Assembly: GCF_013359905.1 (NCBI RefSeq)
Contig: NZ_JABMCC010000118.1
Coordinates: 310,001-374,000 of the forward strand
Direction of reading: 5' to 3'
Origin: Paenibacillus taichungensis
GTDB lineage: Bacteria > Bacillota > Bacilli > Paenibacillales > Paenibacillaceae
Length of the DNA: 64,000 nucleotides
Shown here: piece after piece, positions 6,870 through 14,412 of the stretch
Position numbering within the stretch: the first letter of the stretch is position 1
Layout of the letters: each line of letters starts with the position of its first letter
The notes under the pieces: model-generated
The model's input: only the letters and a program-made list of their open reading frames with translations
What the model was told of the DNA's origin: nothing
Databases searched by the model: none
Made by a program: the position numbers and the translations under genes

Positions 6870-8066
6870 TTACATTTTCTTTTCAAAACCCTCCATCGGT
6901 GCAAGTGAATTCTGGTAGTCAGTCCCTTTCTGACTGTCGGTAGTAAAGTGCATGACCTCCCGAAACGAACCTTCCAGATAAGTCTGCATTGCCAAAGGGA
7001 TACGCAGTTCATCCATATCAGACGGAGAAATTTGGTAACGAATGCTGCCAAGGTCCCCTGCTTTTACCTTCTGTACCCATTTCGGCTCGCGAATCAATTC
7101 CCGTCCGAGTGCAGCCAAAGTTGCCCCGGCGTTGATAACTTCTTCTGCGTCTTCCGGCCGCTCAATCGATCCGATACCGATCAGAGGTTTTTTGTGATCC
7201 AAAACCCGGACGAATTTAGTTAAGATCGGCTCTTTGTCATCGGGGTGATTTAATGATGTTCGTTTGTAACTTCCCATCGACAGATGAATGTAATCAACTC
7301 GCGTGTCTGTCAGAGCCTGGGCAAACGCCAAGGAGTCCTTGAGCTGGATGCCCGGCATATGAATTTCTTCCGGTGAAATCCGATAACCGAGGATGAAAGG
7401 TTTATCCGCATGGGCATCGATAACCGATGCAACCTCCTGAATGACTGCCAGCGGAAATCGCATACGATTTTCAAAGCTGCCACCCCACTGATCGGATCGT
7501 TGATTGGAATTGACGGAGAAAAATTGCTGCAACAGATACGTATTGGCCCCGTGAAGCTCTACTCCGTCAAAACCAGCTTGTATGGCCCGCAAGGTTGCCC
7601 TGCCGAAGTCCTTAATAATGCTTTCGATTTCCTCAGGTGTTAATTCACGCGGCGTCTCCGAGCCGATTGGATGTGCGGCAGCGATTGCACTCGCACTGGT
7701 GGGTTGAACACCTCTTAGCGTTTTGGAGTTCGTTTTGCGCCCTGCATGAAAGATTTGCACAATGGCTTTCGTTCCGTCTTTCTGAATGGCACTTGCAATT
7801 TTGGACAGTCCTTTGATTGTAGAATCACTTGCGATGGATAGCTCACCTTCGAAGCCTTTTCCCCCTTCAGTTACGTATGCAACACCCGTAATGATCATAC
7901 CAGGGCCACCAGCCCGTTCGGCATAATAATCGACTTCATCATTGGTAATTGAACCGTCGAAGAAACTGGACATCGTTGTCATCGGTGCCATGACCACTCT
8001 ATTTTTTAGCGTAAAACCATTCGCAAATGTATAAGGCTGCAAGAAATTACGATTACTATTTTCCAT
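6870..8066 (-). CDS. NADH-dependent flavin oxidoreductase (old yellow enzyme family)
   Basis: The 398-aa FMN-dependent TIM barrel resembles B. subtilis YqiG/NamA-type ene-reductases. Visible family marks are FHAGR (106-110), HGANTYLLQQF (from 172) and NQRSDQWGGS-FENR (188-201), plus a C-terminal GIGS and LGRELI region that binds the FMN phosphate. Such enzymes reduce electrophilic alkenes and quinones. The gene is divergent from an HxlR-type regulator, an arrangement seen in Bacillus quinone/electrophile responses (for example HypR/HypO), so a detoxification role is likely. Confidence 0.9.
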   Translation of the reverse strand: MENSNRNFLQPYTFANGFTLKNRVVMAPMTTMSSFFDGSITNDEVDYYAERAGGPGMIITGVAYVTEGGKGFEGELSIASDSTIKGLSKIASAIQKDGTKAIVQIFHAGRKTNSKTLRGVQPTSASAIAAAHPIGSETPRELTPEEIESIIKDFGRATLRAIQAGFDGVELHGANTYLLQQFFSVNSNQRSDQWGGSFENRMRFPLAVIQEVASVIDAHADKPFILGYRISPEEIHMPGIQLKDSLAFAQALTDTRVDYIHLSMGSYKRTSLNHPDDKEPILTKFVRVLDHKKPLIGIGSIERPEDAEEVINAGATLAALGRELIREPKWVQKVKAGDLGSIRYQISPSDMDELRIPLAMQTYLEGSFREVMHFTTDSQKGTDYQNSLAPMEGFEKKM

Positions 8067-8123
8067 ATATATTCTCTCCCTTTATTAGGCTTGTTCGCCC
8101 TTGTCTCTGTTTCATGAGTTATT

Positions 8124-8175
8124 GTATAGTAGGGTGAAAAAAGAGTATAGTATGCACTTAAAAGGTAGATACTAT
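8124..8175. promoter_or_regulatory. Divergent promoter region with repeated TATAGTA / TACTATA elements
   Basis: GTATAGTA occurs at 8124-8131. ATAGTAT (8147-8153) has an exact inverted partner, ATACTAT (8169-8175), 15 bp away and 18 bp before the HxlR start codon. These are candidate operators for the HxlR protein and overlap the possible -10 elements of both genes. Confidence 0.45.
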
Positions 8176-8193
8176 CTAAAAGGAGAGTGGAAT

Positions 8194-8529
8194 ATGGAAA
8201 CTGCTGAGGAAGTAAACGTTAAACCATTTTCACATGCCATGTCCTTGATCGGCGGAAAATGGAAAATGCATATCTTGTTTTGGTTATGGAAAAAAGAAAC
8301 ATTGCGATATGGAGAATTGAAAAGAGCCTTGGAAGGCATTACGCATAAAATGCTAAGCTCTCAGCTGAAAGAATTAGAGGCCGACCAATTAATTATCCGT
8401 ACAGAGTATCCACAATTACCGCCAAAAGTAGAATACTCTTTGTCTCGTGAAGGATTAACGCTGATGCCTGTGCTGGAAATTCTCTGCGATTGGGGTAAAC
8501 AGAATCTTGCTGATTTGCAGAAGAGTTAG
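8194..8529 (+). CDS. HxlR family winged-helix transcriptional regulator
   Basis: The 111-aa protein is a single HxlR-type wHTH domain (AMSLIGGKWKMHILFWL, then LRYGELKRAL and ITHKMLSSQLKELE). The start at 8194 follows AAAGGAGAG; a longer open frame has no ribosome binding site. It is divergent from the old-yellow-enzyme gene and probably controls it. Well-studied redox-sensing members (YodB, HypR, CatR) use a cysteine near the N-terminus; this one has none there, and its only Cys is near residue 98 (EILCDWG). Its signal may therefore be a bound ligand or involve the C-terminal Cys. Confidence 0.85.
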   Translation: METAEEVNVKPFSHAMSLIGGKWKMHILFWLWKKETLRYGELKRALEGITHKMLSSQLKELEADQLIIRTEYPQLPPKVEYSLSREGLTLMPVLEILCDWGKQNLADLQKS

Positions 8530-8630
8530 TGAACGTAGCGCAGCGAAGTATATAGCTTATTTCTTTTAATTTTCGTTCCCAATTGTCCCCCAAGACTTCA
8601 TCATGTCATCTCAAAAAAACTAAACAAAAG

Positions 8631-8660
8631 AAAAAAGCCCTTGCTGCGCAAGGACTTTTT
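8631..8660 (-). terminator. Intrinsic terminator downstream of tRNA-Val
   Basis: Minus-strand GTCCTTGC-GCA-GCAAGGGC followed by TTTTTTC. Confidence 0.85.
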
Positions 8661-8664
8661 GTTA

Positions 8665-8737
8665 TGATCTGTAGTGGGCTCGAACCACTGACCCCTACCC
8701 TGTCAAGATAGTGCTCTCCCAGCTGAGCTAACAGATC
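8665..8737 (-). tRNA. tRNA-Val (anticodon GAC)
   Basis: A complete cloverleaf is readable on the minus strand: acceptor GATCTGT/ACAGATC with discriminator A, D-arm TAGCTCAGCTGGGAGAGC, anticodon loop TTGACAG (GAC) and T-arm GTTCGAG. CCA is not encoded. Confidence 0.93.
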
Positions 8738-8881
8738 ATGATATCTAATTGTTTTCCAATCAAGTAACAGTATCATACCAAGTAACCGTGTTCATTGTCA
8801 ATCGTTATATTGGTAATATTTTATTCGAATTGGTGCACAATAAAGGAAAGATTACCATTTTGATGACGAGGTGACTTCCAT

Positions 8882-9136
8882 ATGAGGAACATGAAAGAAC
8901 GTAAACTGCGTTTATTTATCATAGCCAAAAACTTAGCCTGTCTGATTGCGCTTGTTGCATTAATATACGTTTCTGTCGGTTGTAGTTTAGAACGGGATGA
9001 ACACACTGTACAATTCCAACAGTTGAAAGTACCCAATGAGGTTAATGATGACCTGCCCGTTTGGCTGGATGTGTATTCCAAGTCTGTTGTGCATGACGTT
9101 TACTCCCCACAAGGCAATGTTGAAGTCTTCCCCTGA
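8882..9136 (+). CDS. Small membrane-anchored or lipoprotein-like protein, unknown
   Basis: The 84-aa product has a basic N-terminus (RNMKERKLR), a hydrophobic segment (about 11-32) ending in VGC, which may be a lipobox, and a short extracellular tail. GAGGTG lies at a good distance before the ATG. No family is recognised. The opposite-strand frame here has no ribosome binding site and poor composition, so this strand is preferred. Confidence 0.55.
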   Translation: MRNMKERKLRLFIIAKNLACLIALVALIYVSVGCSLERDEHTVQFQQLKVPNEVNDDLPVWLDVYSKSVVHDVYSPQGNVEVFP

Positions 9137-9154
9137 GGAGCATTAAGTCGCATT

Positions 9155-9268
9155 TCACTCATCTTCGTCCCACTTTTTGGAATATGCCTTCTTGGTCACA
9201 TAATATAACAAAGCAATCATTCCGGCCGACATCAAAAGTGTGATTGCCATCACTCCCGCCATACCCAT
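9155..9268 (-). CDS. 37-aa single-pass membrane protein
   Basis: A short frame (MGMAGVMAITLLMSAGMIAL, then LYYVTKKAYSKKWDEDE) has one transmembrane helix and a charged C-terminal tail. It is preceded by the strong GAGGAGGTG site 7-8 nt before the ATG. I recall similar tiny proteins in Paenibacillus; the function is unknown. It is convergent with the 84-aa gene and divergent from the acetyltransferase gene. Confidence 0.7.
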   Translation of the reverse strand: MGMAGVMAITLLMSAGMIALLYYVTKKAYSKKWDEDE

Positions 9269-9366
9269 GGTTCGCACCTCCTCTCCCAGTATGTTCCAGA
9301 CTTAACTATACAGGAAAAGCATTTTTTTGTATAATTCAGTCTGATAGCGTAGAGCAGAAAGAAGGT

Positions 9367-9816
9367 ATGGAATTGGCAGCTGAGATTAGTTATGTAACAA
9401 CTGAAGAACAACTCCAGAAAGCACTGGATATTCGTAATAATGTTTTTGTAATCGAGCAGCAGGTGCCTGCTGACATTGAGATCGATCAATATGATATTAT
9501 CAGTCCTGATGTGCATCACGTATTGTTGAGTAAAGATGGACAGGCTGTAGCCACGGGGCGCCTGATCTATTACACCAAGGATACCGCCAAGATGCAGCGC
9601 ATCGCTGTACTCAAATCTCATCGTGCGTTCGGTTATGGACGTGTGTTGCTGTTAGCCATGGAAGAACGGGCACGTGAATTGGGATTAGCCTACTCTGTTT
9701 TGGACGCGCAATGCCAGGCGCAGAAGTTCTATGAAAAGCTCGGATATGAAGTGATTTCGGAAGAGCCTTTTTATGATGCAGACATTCTGCATGTTCGTAT
9801 GCAAAAGAGCTTGTAG
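9367..9816 (+). CDS. GNAT family N-acetyltransferase (YjcF-like)
   Basis: The product is about 149 aa with a GNAT fold: an N-terminal strand and helix (LDIRNNVFVIEQQVP), the acetyl-CoA loop around KSHRAFGYGRVLL and a C-terminal AQKFYEKLGYE. YjcF/ElaA-like members acetylate unknown small amines. AGAAGG lies only 1 nt before the ATG but 7 nt before an in-frame TTG two codons later (9373), so translation may really start at the TTG. Confidence 0.85.
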   Translation: MELAAEISYVTTEEQLQKALDIRNNVFVIEQQVPADIEIDQYDIISPDVHHVLLSKDGQAVATGRLIYYTKDTAKMQRIAVLKSHRAFGYGRVLLLAMEERARELGLAYSVLDAQCQAQKFYEKLGYEVISEEPFYDADILHVRMQKSL

Positions 9817-9926
9817 ATATCCTCTGCGTGCGATATGAAGTTATGTTATGCATACTTTTTTTTGATCCGGACAGGCTAAAGAGGTAACCAGATTCCTATT
9901 TGGTCAGATAAGGAGAGTGTGACATC

Positions 9927-10163
9927 ATGGATCAAACGACACGCGAAAGCTTCACAGCAGTTCAAAAAAATGGTGACGGCGATCTGACTGCGTTCCAAAC
10001 TTCATCTGGACGTGTGCTGGATTACCAACAGGCACTGGCAGAAGTAAAAGCAGGAGCAATTGCAGGTGTGAACGTCTTTAAAGGCAAAGACGGCGAAATG
10101 TACATTCGCGGCGACGCAGACGGCGACCCAACCAATAACCTTGATCAACTTCCTATCTTCTAA
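9927..10163 (+). CDS. DUF3892 family protein
   Basis: The 78-aa protein fits DUF3892 along its whole length (VQKNGDGDLTAFQTSSGRVL near 12-31, AGVNVFKGKDG, then RGDADGDPTNNLDQLP). The family is common in bacilli and has no known function. AAGGAGAG precedes the ATG and a strong terminator follows, so it is a monocistronic unit. Confidence 0.85.
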   Translation: MDQTTRESFTAVQKNGDGDLTAFQTSSGRVLDYQQALAEVKAGAIAGVNVFKGKDGEMYIRGDADGDPTNNLDQLPIF

Positions 10164-10187
10164 TAGATGTTACGATGCCTAACAAGG

Positions 10188-10219
10188 CGCCAATCCGGCA
10201 TTCCGGGTTGGCGTTTTTT
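10188..10219 (+). terminator. Intrinsic terminator of the DUF3892 gene
   Basis: CGCCAATCCGG and CCGGGTTGGCG pair across CATT, followed by TTTTTT. Confidence 0.92.
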
Positions 10220-10224
10220 ACGTT

Positions 10225-10506
10225 TTAATATTCGGTAAAATATTTCACGGCATCGCCAGCAGGCTGGCTTTTGCGAATGGGTTGTGGTGCCTGCTCCCAT
10301 GCTTGCAAAATGAGTATACCTTCCAGCGTAGACTTGTTCTCCCATACAATATGCTGCCTGCGCTCAAGCTCCAGCAGTGACTCATGAATGAACGCCTTGC
10401 TTCTTCCCGTCTTATTCTCCAGCTCATCCATTCGTGGCACTCTGCGCCGCTGGCCTGCATAATTCACAATTATACGCAAAATTTTGCGTTCAAAATCATT
10501 CAGCAT
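10225..10506 (-). CDS. LexA-like winged-helix protein, second gene of an SOS-type operon
   Basis: The 93-aa product looks like an isolated winged-helix DNA-binding domain: ERKILRIIVNYAGQRRRVPR, then MDELENKTGRSKAFIHESLLELERR and IVWENKSTLEGILIL. The pattern resembles the LexA N-terminal domain and small MarR-like proteins. The C-terminus is a short polar tail; there is no dimerisation or peptidase domain. It overlaps the upstream 70-aa gene by 7 bp, so translation is coupled. Its promoter carries LexA boxes, so it may be a DNA-damage-induced regulator. Function is inferred only. Confidence 0.7.
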   Translation of the reverse strand: MLNDFERKILRIIVNYAGQRRRVPRMDELENKTGRSKAFIHESLLELERRQHIVWENKSTLEGILILQAWEQAPQPIRKSQPAGDAVKYFTEY

Positions 10507-10712
10507 ATTTCTTCCTTCCCTTCCTTATGGAGTACGGGACGCCATGCCAGAATACCTTGTTCCAGAAATGTTCGGGGTGACCCCTCTTTTCCTGCGGATG
10601 CTCTAATCTTCCCTTCCCGTACACTGTTGATTCGAATCTGCCGCTGTGTAATATGCCCTGCACGATCCATGTAGACGAGCTCCACCATCTGACCAATATA
10701 TTTCCCTAGCAT
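10500..10712 (-). CDS. Small WYL-like domain protein, first gene of an SOS-type operon
   Basis: The 70-aa product resembles a minimal WYL or Sm-like beta domain: VELVYMDRAGHITQRQIRI, then VREGKIRASA and PRTFLEQGILAWRPV, matching the usual 'Y-D-x-G-x-x-T-x-R-x-I ... RTF-x-x-x-I' pattern. WYL domains bind ligands or single-stranded nucleic acid and control repair and defence regulators. The start is the second ATG, 7 nt after GGAGG. It is the promoter-proximal gene of the pair. Similarity is judged by eye, so the domain call is tentative. Confidence 0.6.
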   Translation of the reverse strand: MLGKYIGQMVELVYMDRAGHITQRQIRINSVREGKIRASAGKEGSPRTFLEQGILAWRPVLHKEGKEEIC

Positions 10713-10728
10713 AATCATCCCTCCAATA

Positions 10729-10779
10729 AGAACATGTGTTTGTTTTATTATTATATGCGAACATAAGTTCTTTATTCAA
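10729..10779 (-). promoter_or_regulatory. Promoter with two LexA (SOS) boxes
   Basis: Minus-strand TTGAAT (10779-10774), 18-bp spacer, TATAAT (10755-10750). CGAAC-ATAA-GTTC-T (10758-10771) fills the spacer and matches 13 of 14 positions of the Bacillus LexA/DinR box CGAACN4GTTCG. AGAAC-ATGT-GTTT-G (10729-10742) is a second, weaker box just downstream of -10. Confidence 0.7.
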
Positions 10780-10803
10780 TAACTAAAAAAAGGATTTTTT
10801 GAA

Positions 10804-10846
10804 ATAAAAAAACCAGACTCACTCCCTTTCATAGGGAAGTCTGGTT
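10804..10846 (-). terminator. Intrinsic terminator of the DUF3889 gene
   Basis: AACCAGACT / AGTCTGGTT, a perfect 9-bp stem on the minus strand, followed by TTTTTTTATTTC. Confidence 0.85.
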
Positions 10847-10880
10847 CCTATCTTGCCTTGCTATGCAGATCATCTTCAGT

Positions 10881-11201
10881 TTAACGTCGATCCGATTCCG
10901 TGAATTGTACTTTTTTCAGCTGCTGGGTAGACGGGTTAAAATCAACATTCACAAATACAGCAAATTGTTTACCGTCTTTATTACGTACCCATAACTTGAA
11001 CTGTTCACGGGACTGGTCTGCTGTTAACGAAGTGCGGCCAATATGTTTGTAATCCAAAATGTCCACGTTGTACTTGGTTTGTGTTTCTTTCACTGCAATG
11101 ATTCCCCACTTCGCATAATCCGGAATCGCAGTTGCTGAACTGGTTGTTAGTCCACTTAAACTTAGTACCACTGTCATTAGGGCTACGATGAGCATTCTCA
11201 T
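10881..11201 (-). CDS. DUF3889 family secreted protein
   Basis: The 106-aa product has a signal peptide (MRMLIVALMTVVLSLSG, cleavage near SSATA) and a DUF3889 domain (PDYAKWGIIAVKETQTKY, then LDYKHIGR and QFAVFVNVDFNP) like B. subtilis YhdC/YqzG. Function is unknown. The start at 11201 follows AAGGAG by 8 nt. Confidence 0.8.
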   Translation of the reverse strand: MRMLIVALMTVVLSLSGLTTSSATAIPDYAKWGIIAVKETQTKYNVDILDYKHIGRTSLTADQSREQFKLWVRNKDGKQFAVFVNVDFNPSTQQLKKVQFTESDRR

Positions 11202-11255
11202 TTCATTCACTCCTTGGGGCAATGTTTACGTTAGCCTGCCCTGTAGAAGTTTATT

Positions 11256-11552
11256 TTACACCAGTAGACGAATGATAAACGTAATCGGTTGCTGGAGCGA
11301 TTGAATCGTACTGATCGCCATCTTATACCGTTTTATTGGTGATTTGAAGCTTATCCCCCAGTCACCATCCAATAAAAGATTTCGCGGTGGTGGATCTTCC
11401 AGCTTTTCCAAACCGTACTTTTCTATCAGCTTGTCTTTTCTTTGTTGATCCAACTCACTCGAATAATTTGCATATGCTGCCGTCACATCGCTACATCCAA
11501 AAACGACAAGCAGGAGGACACCCCATCCCATCATAATCCAACTTTTGCGCAC
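11256..11552 (-). CDS. Putative lipoprotein, unknown
   Basis: The product is about 98 aa and begins with KSWIMMGWGVLLLVVFGC, a lipoprotein signal with Cys in the VFGC context. It is followed by a polar region (ELDQQRKDKLIEKYGLEKL). The GTG at 11552 is chosen because AAGGAG lies 9 nt upstream; an ATG at 11570 in the same frame has no ribosome binding site. It is 54 bp upstream of the DUF3889 gene on the same strand and may be co-transcribed. No family is recognised. Confidence 0.6.
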   Translation of the reverse strand: MRKSWIMMGWGVLLLVVFGCSDVTAAYANYSSELDQQRKDKLIEKYGLEKLEDPPPRNLLLDGDWGISFKSPIKRYKMAISTIQSLQQPITFIIRLLV

Positions 11553-11781
11553 TCTCAGTTTCTCCTTCATTAATTCAGATAATGACTACCATACTTAACT
11601 TCATTCGTCCTGATTGTACATAAATAACACGGGATTGGAAATAACAAATGTAGACTCAATTACATACGCCTTAAGCCTCATTTGCAAAATTATGGGTTTA
11701 GCGTATTCGATAAACGTGTAATAGGCCATGACAGCATCACTTCATTATTCTGAGCAATCATTTCGAGGAGGTTACACCCGA

Positions 11782-12684
11782 ATGTTCAAACGTATGGATG
11801 AAATCGCAATTGAAATCCCAAATGTCGAGAGACCGGACCCGAATGCAGCAGCAGCGATACAAGAATTGCTGGGTGGTAAATTCGGAGAGATGTCAACGTT
11901 GAACAATTACCTCTATCAATCGTTTAATTTTCGTTCCAAAGAAAAATTGAAACCCTTCTACGATCTGGTGATGAGTATCACCGCCGAAGAATTGGGTCAT
12001 GTAGAGCTTGTGTCTCATGGCATTAACAAATGCCTCAGAGGTTCCACTGAGTACAAAGAGCCTGACGATACACCACTTGGTTCCGTGAAGGATGCGCGTC
12101 TCTCCTATCATTTCCTGGCTGGCGCACAGGGAGCAATGCCTTTCGACTCCATGGGCAATCCCTGGACAGGAGCCAATGTCTTCAACAGCGGTAATCTGGT
12201 TGAAGATCTATTGCATAACTTTTTCCTCGAATGCGGAGCACGTACACATAAAATGAAAGTTTATGAAATGACCGATCACCCTGCAGCCCGGGCAGTTGTT
12301 GGCTATTTGCTGGTACGTGGTGGTGTGCATGTGGTCGCTTATGCTAAAGCGCTTGAAATCGCAACCGGAGTGAATGTAACCAAATTGGTGCCGATTCCAT
12401 CCCTGAGCAACAAATCCTTTAACGAAGCGTGGAAATACGAAGAAAAAGGCCTACACACCAAGCTGTATACCTATAGTGATAAAGACTTTACTGCGATCAG
12501 TCAGATCTGGAAAGGGACACACCCTGAAGATGGACAACCGCTGGAAGTCATTCAAGGCGTCCCTGAAGGATACCCGATTCCGGAAGCTCCTGCAGTGGAA
12601 GAAGAATTCGCACCAGGTATTTCGCAGGAAGACTTTCAGGAAATTGCACGTCGTCTGAAGATGGCAGGAAATATTGCGGATTAA
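11782..12684 (+). CDS. Manganese catalase (non-haem, di-manganese)
   Basis: The 300-aa ferritin-like protein disproportionates hydrogen peroxide. The helical bundle carries the expected metal ligands: an early Glu in GEMSTLNNYLYQSF, then ITAEELGHVELVSHGIN, and later FLECGARTHKMKVYEM and RGGVHVVAYAKALE. The start at 11782 has AGGAGG 9 nt upstream. B. subtilis relatives are YdbD and the spore coat protein CotJC; without cotJA/cotJB beside it a vegetative or general-stress role is as likely as a coat role. The upstream GTTTAG / GTGTAA pair is only a weak sigma-B match. Confidence 0.93.
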   Translation: MFKRMDEIAIEIPNVERPDPNAAAAIQELLGGKFGEMSTLNNYLYQSFNFRSKEKLKPFYDLVMSITAEELGHVELVSHGINKCLRGSTEYKEPDDTPLGSVKDARLSYHFLAGAQGAMPFDSMGNPWTGANVFNSGNLVEDLLHNFFLECGARTHKMKVYEMTDHPAARAVVGYLLVRGGVHVVAYAKALEIATGVNVTKLVPIPSLSNKSFNEAWKYEEKGLHTKLYTYSDKDFTAISQIWKGTHPEDGQPLEVIQGVPEGYPIPEAPAVEEEFAPGISQEDFQEIARRLKMAGNIAD

Positions 12685-12742
12685 GGAAGCTTTATTGTAG
12701 TGGATGTATTAGTTGTTGTTGATATGGCATGAAAATGGATTA

Positions 12743-12790
12743 AGCCCTCGGATCTTGCTGCTTCAGTGGCAGGATCGAGGGCTATTATTG
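12743..12790 (+). terminator. Probable terminator of the manganese catalase gene
   Basis: AGCCCTCG and CGAGGGCT pair around an inner GATC/TGC stem; the T-tract (ATTATTGATAT) is weak. Confidence 0.6.
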
Positions 12791-12795
12791 ATATA

Positions 12796-13815
12796 TTAAA
12801 ACATGGATTTAATGCTGTTGATGAACTTTTGCCCTGTGTTTGACTCTGTCAGTGTAATGTCCCACATCACTATATTGGTCACCGGATTTGAACCATCGGA
12901 TATTACTTTTATAGTCAGTTCATTAACTCCCTTTAACGGAGTTTGAAAAGAGTCAGGATGGTTCTCCCCACTGTTTGCTGATACAACCAAAGAATAAATT
13001 TCTGTGCCATCGGCGATAAAGCTTATTGTTATAATCTCATGGCTTGCTCTTCGGACAACATCGTCCGGTATAGCGAAATAACCTTTCATATTTTTGTATT
13101 TTTGATTTAAGAGATATGAAAACTCATTCGTTTTTTGTTTTTCTCTACTGTACAGATTGATTTGAGGCTCGACATTGGTTTGGCCTACTGTAAAACTAGA
13201 GAGTTCTTCATCCCATACTACAGCCCCATCGCTCGAAACAATTTCATTCAGTGCAACGCTTTTTCCGTCAACGTTATCTAAATAATGATTGAGGCCGCCA
13301 ACAACAGTGATCGTACCTATTGAAAAAATAATCGCTGTCAGGAAGATTCGAATGAGTCCTTTTAATGTATTCCGATGATGCTTTACTAACCGCTGTGCTC
13401 CATATCCAACGGCAGCCCCTAAAGTATTAATCAGGATATCGTCTATATCAAACGCACCTAAACGGGAAATCATTTGCAATGTCTCTAACATCGTAATACA
13501 GAGAATGAATATGCTGATAAAGCGAATAAACCCACAGCGAAAGAGGAGCGGAATGACCATCCCGAAGGGGATGAATGCTACAAAGTTCCCCATTTCAAAA
13601 AACCATATCTTAAAATCTCTCCCCATTGGAAAATGTAAAGGAATTCCTTCAGGGGTTAAGCTGTATCGCCAGCCCTGATCAGGACTGGCCGAGCTTCTAT
13701 CGAAGCCCAGGAATAAGAAATACAATGTTAAACAAGTATACAGAGATAACAATACAATGATGAATTTTCTTGACTTTCCTTGATACAAAATAAAAATCAC
13801 ACCTTCTTTTTTCAA
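12796..13815 (-). CDS. VanZ family membrane protein with C-terminal extracellular domain
   Basis: The 339-aa product has an N-terminal VanZ-like domain (about 15-170) with four to five transmembrane segments. It carries the characteristic MGNFVAFIPFGMVIPLL and ETLQMISRLGAFDIDDILINTLGA motifs, split here only for mention. A further helix (about 155-175) leads to a beta-rich outer domain to the C-terminus. VanZ-like proteins are linked to low-level glycopeptide or lipoglycopeptide resistance; the fused domain is unidentified. The start is a TTG after GGAAG; the exact start is uncertain. Confidence 0.75.
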   Translation of the reverse strand: MKKEGVIFILYQGKSRKFIIVLLSLYTCLTLYFLFLGFDRSSASPDQGWRYSLTPEGIPLHFPMGRDFKIWFFEMGNFVAFIPFGMVIPLLFRCGFIRFISIFILCITMLETLQMISRLGAFDIDDILINTLGAAVGYGAQRLVKHHRNTLKGLIRIFLTAIIFSIGTITVVGGLNHYLDNVDGKSVALNEIVSSDGAVVWDEELSSFTVGQTNVEPQINLYSREKQKTNEFSYLLNQKYKNMKGYFAIPDDVVRRASHEIITISFIADGTEIYSLVVSANSGENHPDSFQTPLKGVNELTIKVISDGSNPVTNIVMWDITLTESNTGQKFINSIKSMF

Positions 13816-13984
13816 TAAACTTCCACACTATTAAATCATTCCTACACTACAATCTGCAGGACTCACGTTGCTCCTTGATTTCTTGGTAACCCTGAAAGGT
13901 TGTGCCGTTCAAGGTTGTTTGCACTGCTGCTTCGTATGAACTATTCTGAATCACAAAATGAAAAATACGCTTCTTATTGGCTTG

Positions 13985-14323
13985 TTATTGTATTTTTTTC
14001 AGCAATGATACTATAACCTCATCCAATTCCTCAAACATCTCATCCTCTGTAGGATTTTTCAAAATTCTTTCCAAATCAACCTTCAAAACTATTAGATATC
14101 GCGAAGGCAATCTACTGATTAAACCAGTAAGCATAAAATATTCCCACTGTGGATCTTTTGTTTTAAATACATTTTGAATATGAGGAATAAGTTCTTCTCC
14201 AAATCTTAAAAGTAAATCTTCTACGGATCTGGCAATGGGCCAATTCCCATCTTGCAACCACTCCATAAGCTCAGGAATGATATCTCTCAACTCTTCATTA
14301 CTTAATTCACTTAACTTACGCAC
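13985..14323 (-). pseudogene. DUF5071 protein, possibly frameshifted at its 5' end
   Basis: The 112-aa frame (ELMEWLQDGNWPIARSVEDLLL, RYLIVLKVDLERIL) is a clear DUF5071, HEAT-like domain. Its first usable start is a GTG without a ribosome binding site. The same frame continues 15 codons further upstream and encodes REWLPRDKHDYEAV, the usual family N-terminus, but has no start codon there before a TGA. AGAGGAG and an ATG (14367) sit just upstream in another frame. A single-base frameshift near the start would explain this. The protein may be inactive, or the base call may be wrong. Confidence 0.6.
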
Positions 14324-14412
14324 CGCTTCATAATCATGTTTGTCGCGGGGAAGCCATTCTCTAACATTCAGACCTATCTCCTCTTTTCATCCAACATTGA
14401 ATTCCTAGATCC

